Positions 56,671 through 64,000 of a DNA stretch of 64,000 nt are shown piece after piece. Source of the DNA: Cristatella mucedo (Eukaryota; Bryozoa; Phylactolaemata; Cristatellidae); the NCBI GenBank assembly GCA_009760855.2, contig WPIO01000012.1:5642501-5706500 (forward strand), written 5' to 3'. Each line of letters opens with the position of its first letter. Position 1 is the stretch's first letter. The notes beneath the pieces are model-generated. The model was not told where the DNA came from, ran no database searches, and saw only the letters and a program-made list of their open reading frames with translations. A program made the translations under genes and the position numbers.

Positions 56671-58023
56671 TCGCTTGTCGATGAGCGCACAATTAGGGGC
56701 CACTTGGTGCTGAGCGGTGTATTGAAAGCGGTGCTTTCCCGCATTATCCGCCCGATACCGATCGGCTACCTCCTCCCACGTGGTCTACCCGGAAATGCAT
56801 CCTCCGGCGCGCGGTACAAGTTTAGCCGGCTGCCCTCGCCACCGAGATGGAAAGTTTGGTTAGCGATTTCCCCATTATATTGCCTATGAACGCAGAGCGC
56901 ACACTATATGAAGGACTAATTTTGCTGCGCGTAAGTAATATGGGTGCGGCTGTTAGCTTACCGATGCACCCTTGGATGTGTTGCTTCGTTGGTCGCGCGT
57001 CCCAGCGGTTGCGCATTTTTAGGTTGCGGTGTTTAGACCGAGAAAGTAAAGGTATAAAAGCGGCAAGCGGTGTCGTAGGTGCTCTCACCGTAGGAAGCAA
57101 TAATTTTGTAGTGCTACATTCGGTGCGCAGCGGCTGGTCAAGAAGAACGAAGAGTTGTGACCCACTCTCTCTGGCAAGGCCTTCTGCGGTTGCTCAGAGC
57201 CCGAGTTCAAAGACTACTGCTTCTATCACAGCTATTCTCCGCGGAGAGAGACTTTGAGATTATTATCATACCATATCTGCTTTTAGTCATCAAACTAAGA
57301 CCAACTTGCGTTGACAACGAAGCCCGCCGGTAGTCATTCGGCATTTGTAGGTACCTCGCGGCCGGCAGCCATCTGAGCTTAGCAGTCCCAAAAATAGAAC
57401 GACCTCAGACATTGGTTTATTCAAGGGCCTCAAGATGCTTGCTTGTTTCCTGATTTCAAACCTCCTCACACATTTATGGCTTTGTGTAGTGCATCCTGCC
57501 GCCGGTGGTAAGTTCTGCTGCGACGTAGATGTGCTCTGCAAGCAGCCTTCAAATCTTCCTCTCCTGCTAGATCATTAGTAATCAGTGTAGTTTGCCTATA
57601 GGCCTTGTTGGCCTGTTGCTTGCAGTGTTTTTTACGGACCATCAATTCGATTGTGTATTTCCATCTTGGGCCTCGTGGAGTGGTCGACACACTCGTGTCT
57701 GCAAGGCCTTGCTGCCGGATGGAGCCGAGGCATTCTGTTAATATACTATCAGGACAGACTTTGATTAGCTCATGCAGCCCAGTGCGGGATGTATGCAAAG
57801 TGACTGGATCCGATGCATCAAGCTAGCAGGCACGCTCACAGTACTTTTGCTTCCCGGTTTGTTGCCATTGTAACTCGTCACCATGGTAATATGTGCCAGG
57901 GTCCCAGCTTTCATAAGGCAGTGCCCATTAAGGGTTAACATAATAATCAGACCAAGAGAATGATGGGAAGAGGATGTGATCGGCAAAAGAGTAGATCAAA
58001 TAGAGGAGAAACGTCTTTTGCAG
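56671..58023. other. Intergenic or intronic, nothing firmly recognised
   Basis: A 136-codon plus-strand frame (56847-57257) and a 110-codon minus-strand frame (57466-57798) overlap shorter frames in other registers and show no known domain. The first exons of the unrecognised gene at 58.3 kb may be here. Confidence 0.35.
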
Positions 58024-58173
58024 GTGAAGTTTTGATTCACAGCCAAACTTGCCAGTTGCTGAGCAAATTGTGCTCCAACCATGTCATATGTGGTGAATCG
58101 TTGTTGCTTCTATCCTCACTGGTTTTATGTGTCTTAACTGAAGAAGAGAGAACAGCAGCTCTGATTGGCAAAC
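58024..58173 (+). CDS. Possible upstream exon of the unrecognised gene
   Basis: After CTTTTGCAG there is a 50-codon open stretch reading LIHSQTCQLLSKLCSNHVIC, then a leucine-rich run and LTEEERTAALIGK, ending at a GTTAGT donor-like site. It ends in phase 1, which does not fit the phase-0 exon at 58330, so another exon would be needed between them. It may be chance. Confidence 0.2.
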
Positions 58174-58329
58174 GTTAGTCAAGCTGTCGACAGTAGTTGC
58201 CTCTGACACCGTGCCTTTGATTAGGCAGCTGAGCCCACGAGAAACGCAAAGCCGTGGAACATGTGCATGTAGTACGTGCTGCTCTACCAGTCAAGCGGAT
58301 CTAGCATCGTTTGGTTTTTCTTCTTTCAG

Positions 58330-60052
58330 GGAGAAGAATTCCGACTTCAACTGAGCTTGCCAGCCGATGGGAGCATCAACAAGGCCAGCGTGCACTGCTG
58401 TGATGGTCTGCTTCAGCTTCTTCGAGACTACACCGACGTCATTGAGCAGGTGTGTGATAGGGCCACCTTGCTATGCACAACCGGTTGTAGAAAGAATAAC
58501 GTCTGCCCAGTCTCCCTTCTACCATTCCTATCAAAGACACTGGAACGGGTCGTGGCAGACCAGCTGAACTCATATATCGAAACTTCAAACCTTGCTAGTA
58601 AGTTCCAGTCTGGCTTTAGAGCTAATCACTCCACTGAGTCAGCATTGCTTAGGGTATACAACGACCTACTTAGGAATGCAGACATGTCTGCTTGTTTTGC
58701 TTGATCTTTCGGCAGCTTTTGATACTATCGATCACAAAGTTCTTCTAGAGCGCCTCTCATCTCGCCTGGGCATCACTGGCACTGCTCTGCAGTGGTTCAG
58801 GTCCTATCTCAGTGGGATGCTCCAGAGTATTGACGCGAATGGACAAAGATCATCCGAGGTACCTCTGAAATATGGGATATCTCAAGGCTCCGTGATAGGT
58901 CCGGTTCTTTTCATGGTTTATACTCTCCCTCTTGCTGATGTGATTGCCAAGCACAATCTAGGCTTTCACTTCTATGCGGATGACACTCAGTTGTACTTTT
59001 GCTTTGATCCCTCCCAGCCTTCGAGCACCTCGAATTCTCTCAACTCGCTGCATGTATTGATGACATCCACACATGGATGGTAGCAAATTTTCTTAAATTA
59101 AGCAATGATAAAACTAACTTACTAGTTGTGGGCAAACCTCGTGCGATTCAGAAGTTGGAAAGGCTGACGCTCAAAATTGGCTCTGCTAGCATATCTCCTG
59201 TTGAATCAGCTCGAAATCTAGGTGTCATGCTCCAAAGTGACCTCTCGTTAGACGACCACATCAGCTCCACAATCAAGTCAGCCTACTTTCAGATATATAA
59301 CATTGCTAAAATTCGGGCTTGTTTAGATAAGGATACCACGTCTAAGTTGGTCCATGCATTTGTGACATCCCGACTTGACTTTTGTAACTTACTGCTTGCT
59401 GGCCTACCGGCATGTGCAATCGGGCGATTACAGATGGTGCAAAACTCCGCAGCTAGGCTTGTCTGTCGTGAGCTTTGCAGTGGCCACATCACACCACTTC
59501 TCGCCGACCTGCACTGGCTCCCAGTCAAGCAACGGATCGACTTCAAGGTTTTGTTGCTCACTTTTAGGTCACTTCATTCTTTGGCTCCAGCCTATCTCTC
59601 AGATCTACTCCCCCACCAGGCCAAGCATAGTACAATCCGCTTTTCGGAATCCAACAGTCTACAAATACCTCGTACATACCTGAAATTCTTTGGAGACCGT
59701 GCATTTAGTTTGTATGCTCCCAATGCCTGGAACTCCCTCCCGACTTGCGTCAGAACATTCCCTGACTTGACCACATTTAAAAGGAACTTAAAAAAACACC
59801 TATTTAGGACAGCATTAAGCGGGCCCCTGTGATTCGTCCTGCATGTGCTTATGCATACTGACACTGTGCATGCTGCCACTAACCACATTTGCATGCTGAC
59901 CCTGTGCATGTCACCCCTAACCATGTTATTCATGTTGTTTGTTTATCAAGCATGATATTAGACACCATTCAATCGCATTTCCCTTTGCAGCAAATGTAAA
60001 GCTTCCTAGGCCTAGGAAGAGATTGAGTTCTCTGAGGATGCTTTATCAAGTG

Positions 60053-60089
<37 letters not shown>

Positions 60090-61815
60090 ACCACCTGGAG
60101 AAATGTGTGGAGCTCATCTTCATTTTCAGAGGCTACATGGCATCGTTGGTATCAAAGCGTTATTAGTGAGCACGGTTTTTGTGAACTTTTGATCAAATCC
60201 AAATTTTTCTGCTTTACACCTAGAAGAAGCTGGTAACACTAGTCGATTTACAAACTATATGCACCTGTGCTCTGTTACAATTCCATCAAGTGATTTCGAA
60301 ATAAAATTAGAAAAGTTTCTCGCTGAGGTTCGAATTTGGCCGAGAACATATTGAGCAGCATCATAGCTGTCCACTGGCACTCCATTGGACGTTCAACCTC
60401 CTTGCCAGTGTCTTTTCACTTATATTGCATCCCGACCTTTTTGGATTATCTACTAATCCTCACTTTGTTGAATATGTGATGCTGAACAGAGGTACGGGCA
60501 TCCCACTACAAATATGTCGTTCACTGTAAACTAAAATGGCAGCATACCGTTAGTATGAGTGCTTTGACAATTGCAATCACATTGTTCCATTTTCGAGCCT
60601 CTGTACCATACTGCCTGTGGCCATAGATAGGGTAAGCCTGTGTACTGCTGGGTTGCTTGCATATTCATATGAGTAGCCTTGGCGCAGCATGCAATATTGT
60701 AGTTCCTTGCCTCTGCTGACTGGCCTCATTGCATTTCTACCCTTAGTAGATATTTTCAAGTACACCCCAAAGGTGTCTGCTAGGCCTGCTGCCACCGGCT
60801 GAGAAATCATCAATACGGCAATACAGCTGTTTCTCTGCATGTTTAAGCTAGAAAAGTAAAAGTCAGCGGTCCTGAGCTGCTACTTCCATGCTACTCACTA
60901 CAACTGCTCTCCTGACTGCTATGCGTCCCACTTTCGATTTGTTGCGTGAGACGAAGTCTGTTGGCTACCGAATGAGTACCGAAAGCCGCTTAGGCTGTGA
61001 GTATACAAAACTCTCCTGCGTAACACTCACATAGTCATTATGGCTTTGTAGAGTTACAGACGGAGATACATTACATTGCATTTGGCACTCAGCTCTTTGC
61101 TCGATTCTTTCTTTGTTTTAGAGACTGAGACAGAGTCGCACATTGCACGGGTTTCTCGAGGAGTTGCAGACACTGATTGTAAGTGTATTGATTGGCCTCC
61201 ACTTACCCTGCAAGGCCGGGTTTTGCAGCTACACCCGCGACTGGCCAATAAAGCCGACCGACCAATAAAATCAAAGACCAAACCGGACCAACACACGTTG
61301 ACCAGGCAGCGTTCCCTTCAGCCGGTTGCCTGGGGGGGGGGGAATGGCAGCATACTGCATGTTGAGGTTGGATCCATAGCAATCGGCAGTAATATGCGCA
61401 AACAGGTTTGCTTACAAACCAGTTGGACAATTTTGGAAAGTCGTGGAGGCTTATTTATCCGGGTGACTCTTTAACCTAGTATCTCTAAGAACAGCTTCTC
61501 GGACTCGTTCGACCAATCCCTTCCCGAGGTATTGTTTCCTGACGATTTTCGTTAGGCATGCTGGGCAAGCGGGTAGATAAAGTTCTTGCACTCCCTTGCG
61601 CATTTTCTTTTCTGTAGCACTCTTGCTCCCTTGGGCCAACACATAGAACCAGGTAAGAGAGTAGTGGTCATGGTGAGCTGATTGCCTTAACTTTTGTAGG
61701 ATCGACTCCTAAAGAAACGACGATCTCTAGGAGGCAATTCTTCCAGCCTTGTCGGCGTTAATAGGGCCGACTTCGCTGTGCTGCTCGCCGACCTCGGTGC
61801 AGTTGGTTGGGATAG
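58330..61815 (+). CDS. Unrecognised gene, three consecutive exons seen (partial)
   Basis: Three exon-like blocks join in frame on the plus strand: 58330-58449 (40 codons, flanked by TTTCAG and GTGTGT), 61122-61178 (19 codons, TTTTAG and GTAAGT) and 61700-61815 (38 codons plus 2 bases, TTTGTAG and GTAGAC). The first encodes GEEFRLQLSLPADGSINKAS followed by VHCCDGLLQLLRDYTDVIEQ. The second gives RLRQSRTLHGFLEELQTLI, which looks like a helical or coiled-coil segment. The third begins DRLLKKRRSLGGNSSSLVG and ends with ADFAVLLADLGAVGWDR. I do not recognise the family. Both ends lie in exons not identified: a possible earlier exon is near 58024-58173, and the next would follow 61815 in phase 2, possibly beyond the window. 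A LINE occupies most of the first intron. Coding status rests on joint splice-site and phase agreement and on plausible protein composition, not on homology. Confidence 0.55.
58470..60088 (+). mobile_element. 5'-truncated LINE (family A, CR1/L2 group), youngest copy
   Basis: A non-LTR retrotransposon reverse transcriptase starts inside the RT domain (VCPVSLLPFLSKTLERVVAD, GFRANHSTESALL). It continues through LDLSAAFDTIDHKVLLERL, GISQGSVIGPVLF and the catalytic FYADDTQLYF to the C-terminal region (AARLVCRELCSGHITPLLAD, NAWNSLPTC) ending at about 59832. Two small frameshifts, near 58685 and 59060, break the frame, so it is inactive. The 3' UTR ends in GAGATTGAGTTCTCTGAGGA, a short linker and (ATT)n. 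The endonuclease is missing through 5' truncation. It sits about 20-50 bp after the donor of the exon at 58449. Confidence 0.93.
60056..60088 (+). repeat. (ATT)n tail of LINE
   Basis: About 11 ATT units form the 3' terminus of the family A LINE, which ends in a trinucleotide repeat rather than poly(A). The length fits a recent insertion or secondary expansion. Confidence 0.9.
60885..60985 (+). repeat. LINE family B 3'-UTR-like fragment
   Basis: ACTGCTCTCCTGACTGCTAT, GTGAGACGAAGTCTGTTGGC and TACCGAAT match the reverse complement of 9710-9795, just beyond the family B coding end. This suggests a short 3' end copy. Confidence 0.5.
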
Positions 61816-62059
61816 GTAGACTACCTGACATTTGGTGCTGCCACCACCACTGCTGCTGCTGCTGCGGATATATGTGCTTGATCAATATGGCTGCTTATTG
61901 TCTATGTATTGTGCCTTGATGTATTTAAAAGAGCAATTGTCAGGCTACTCATTGAAAAGCCTATCTTAAATCTTTAGAATTTAAGTAGCTTCCGTCTAAT
62001 CTTCCTTCTATTCTTAACGACGCCACTTTAACTAGTGGTTGCCGAGCTACTAAACAATC

Positions 62060-63665
62060 ACGTTATTCATCAGATCTTGCTGGCTAGCTACAATCGGGAT
62101 TTAGAGCTGATCATTCCACCGAAACTGCTCTGCTTTGGGTTTACAATAACCTGATTAATTCTGACGAGGGTATGCTGGTACTTCTGGATCTATCGGCAGC
62201 ATTTCACACAATTAACCAATTGATCTTTCTAGAGCGCCTCTCTGGATGCTGTGGTACCACTGGCGCATGGCATAACTGGGTTAGATCGATGATCTTTTAT
62301 TATCCACTGCAAGCAGTGGTGATATCCGTTAAAGCTCTTCTGCTGCTATATAAATGGGGCGGTTGAATCAGTTAACCTTTAACTTTTTACCGTTAAATAG
62401 CTGCCGGTCATCTAGCCAACCCTTAAAGTATGGGGTACCTCGGGGTTCGACCTTAAGCCCCATCTTTTCTTCTTTTTACTAACTATACTCTCCATCGGCC
62501 GACATCATTACCAAACACCATCTTGGCTTCCATTTCTATGCCGACGACACTCATATCTACCTATTCCTCGACCCTTTTAAGCCTTTCTCCTCATCAGACT
62601 TGTTACTTTATTCTATTGCAGCCTGCATCGACGACATATGCATTTGGATAGCCACCAACTTTCTGAAGCTTAACGGTGAAGGGATCAACCGAATAGTTAT
62701 GGGTAAGCCTATTGTCTCCCTAAAGTTGGAAGACCTCACCCTTCAGTTTGGTTCATTTAACAGCACTCTCGTGACACCTGCCCGTAACCTAGGCGTACTA
62801 TTCCAAAACGACTTGTCATTAAAGGAACACATTTCCTCTGCTGTTAAGACCTACTTTCAGCTTAGGAGCATCGGCAAAACCAGGGCCTGCTTAAACACGT
62901 GTATTATAGCCAAACTAGGTGACACGTACGTTTGTGACGTTGCATCTAGATTACTACAATTCCCTCTAGACTACCGGCCAGTGCCCTTAATCGTTGACAA
63001 CAAGTGAAAACTCAGCAGCTTGACTGGTCTGCCATCAAAAATATAGATGCTGCTTCACACCACTTTTATCAGAGCTTAACCGGCTCCTAATCAAGCTTCG
63101 AATCGATTTCAAGATCTGCAATGTGGCTTGCAAGTCACTTCACTCCATTGCACCAGCCTTTCTGTCTGACCTCCTTACTCCTCCAGTGTGGTCTTACACC
63201 ATCTGCTTCTAAGCACTTATTCATCTCGTCGATCCTCACCCTAAATTGAAATCTTTTGGCAACCGAACCTTCAGTTCGTATGAACAGAAAGTCTGGAATT
63301 TTCTTTCGGTTTTGATCACTACCTGTAATGACTTTGCATCCTTTAAGTCTCAGCTCAAGACTCATCTGTTCCAGTCAGCTTTCTCTTTGCCACAGTGAAC
63401 GTCTTTGTCTCCGTGTGCTTTGCATGCTTACGTGTTCGTAATTCAGTGCATGTAGCTAGCCAGAGGTCTTGCTAACCGGTAACCAAGAGTGTTTTCATGT
63501 TAGCTTAAGCATGCTAGCCTAAGCATGATACTTCTTTGCTTTTTTTGCATGCTTGATACCATGCATGCCATATCACCAAACCTTGTTATTGATTCTCTTG
63601 CAACAAGTTATAAAGCACCTGGATAGATATTCAGTTCTTTTAGTGGACCATGCAAGCGACGTATT
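62060..63665 (+). mobile_element. Older, diverged LINE copy with nested SINE fragment
   Basis: It is recognisable by LLVLLDLSAAF-type RT sequence (MLVLLDLSAAFHTI at 62172), GFHFYADDTHIYLFLDP (62520-62575), ATNFLKLNGEGINRIVMGKP and ARNLGVLFQNDLSLKEHISS (62785-62845). A degraded C terminus follows to about 63400. Many stops and frameshifts are present. A tail with AAGCACCTGGATAGATATTC and a short ATT run ends near 63668. It is related to but clearly diverged from the 58.5 kb copy. Confidence 0.85.
62305..62385 (+). mobile_element. SINE-1 3' fragment nested in LINE
   Basis: GCAAGCAGTGGTGATATCCG, then a TATATAAA variant of the usual CTATACAAA and GGTTGAATCAGTTAAC, match the 3' half of the tRNA-derived SINE-1 family. 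The block interrupts the LINE RT frame, so the LINE is the older insertion. Confidence 0.65.
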
Positions 63666-63667
63666 AT

Positions 63668-64000
63668 TATTACTATTACTGTTGTTGCAGTTATAAGTCG
63701 TTTTTATAGTGCCTTAAGAGAACAAAATCTCGATCCAGTGCTTTACAACTTGCTGCAAGAGAATCAGTAAACAAGGTTTAGTGACATGCATGGTATAAAG
63801 AATGAAAAGTACACAAGTATCATGCTTAGCCCGAGCATTTATAAATATGCAATTATCATGCTTATGCCACCCCGGAAGACCCTTGGTGCCACCGGTTAGT
63901 AGGATACCTGGTTAGTGCCATTACTGAAAAATGCACAGATAAGCACACAAAGCACACAGAATAAAAAGGACAACCTCATTGGGGCAAAGGGAAAGCTAAG
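63668..64000 (-). mobile_element. LINE family A-type 3' end, minus orientation, runs off the window
   Basis: TTATAGTGCCTTAAGAGAAC, ATCTCGATCCAGTGCTTTAC and CTTGCTGCAAGAG are the reverse complement of the family's 3' UTR. The following text (ACATGCATGGTATAAAG and on) resembles that of the 7.4 kb copy. It lies tail-to-tail with the preceding LINE. Confidence 0.6.

Overview
The window is nuclear DNA from an animal. Genes are split into many small exons with GT-AG introns of about 100 bp to 4 kb. Between them lie tRNA-derived SINEs, 5'-truncated CR1/L2-group LINEs, Tc1/mariner fossils and long dinucleotide repeats. No operon, CRISPR array, rRNA or intact tRNA gene was seen. Repeat content and gene divergence suggest a non-vertebrate metazoan, but the sequence does not identify the phylum.

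Two near-complete conserved genes fill the middle and face away from each other. On the minus strand (37499 down to 18398) 17 exons encode an 848-residue Hsp110-class chaperone (HSPA4 family); every exon phase closes. On the plus strand (37811 to 52013) about 17 exons encode Polo-like kinase 4, the master kinase of centriole duplication. It has a complete kinase domain, a DSG phosphodegron and polo-box regions. The start codons are 311 bp apart, so the two genes probably share a promoter. That stretch carries a heat-shock-element core near the chaperone and CRE-, CHR- and ETS-type motifs near the kinase. In the human genome HSPA4L and PLK4 are also neighbours, so the linkage is probably ancient. 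One PLK4 splice junction is off by one base, and one short exon is uncertain.

From 1 to 18.2 kb the window is intergenic. It holds degraded LINEs (one with a large internal deletion), SINEs, a GC-rich island at 11.4-12.1 kb, and one GC-rich open frame (14447-15052) that would encode a membrane-anchored, arginine/serine-rich protein. From 52.9 to 57 kb there are two non-autonomous DNA transposons, a possible solo LTR and an old LINE. Between 58.3 and 61.8 kb three phase-compatible exons mark part of an unrecognised third gene, with a fairly young LINE in its first visible intron. From 62 kb to the end there is an older LINE with a SINE fragment nested in it, then the inverted tail of another LINE.

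No wholly new biological system was found. The points most worth checking are the divergent HSPA4-PLK4 promoter and linkage, a SINE family whose 3' end copies the tail of the resident LINE, the unidentified third gene, and several unusual repeats and inverted repeats.
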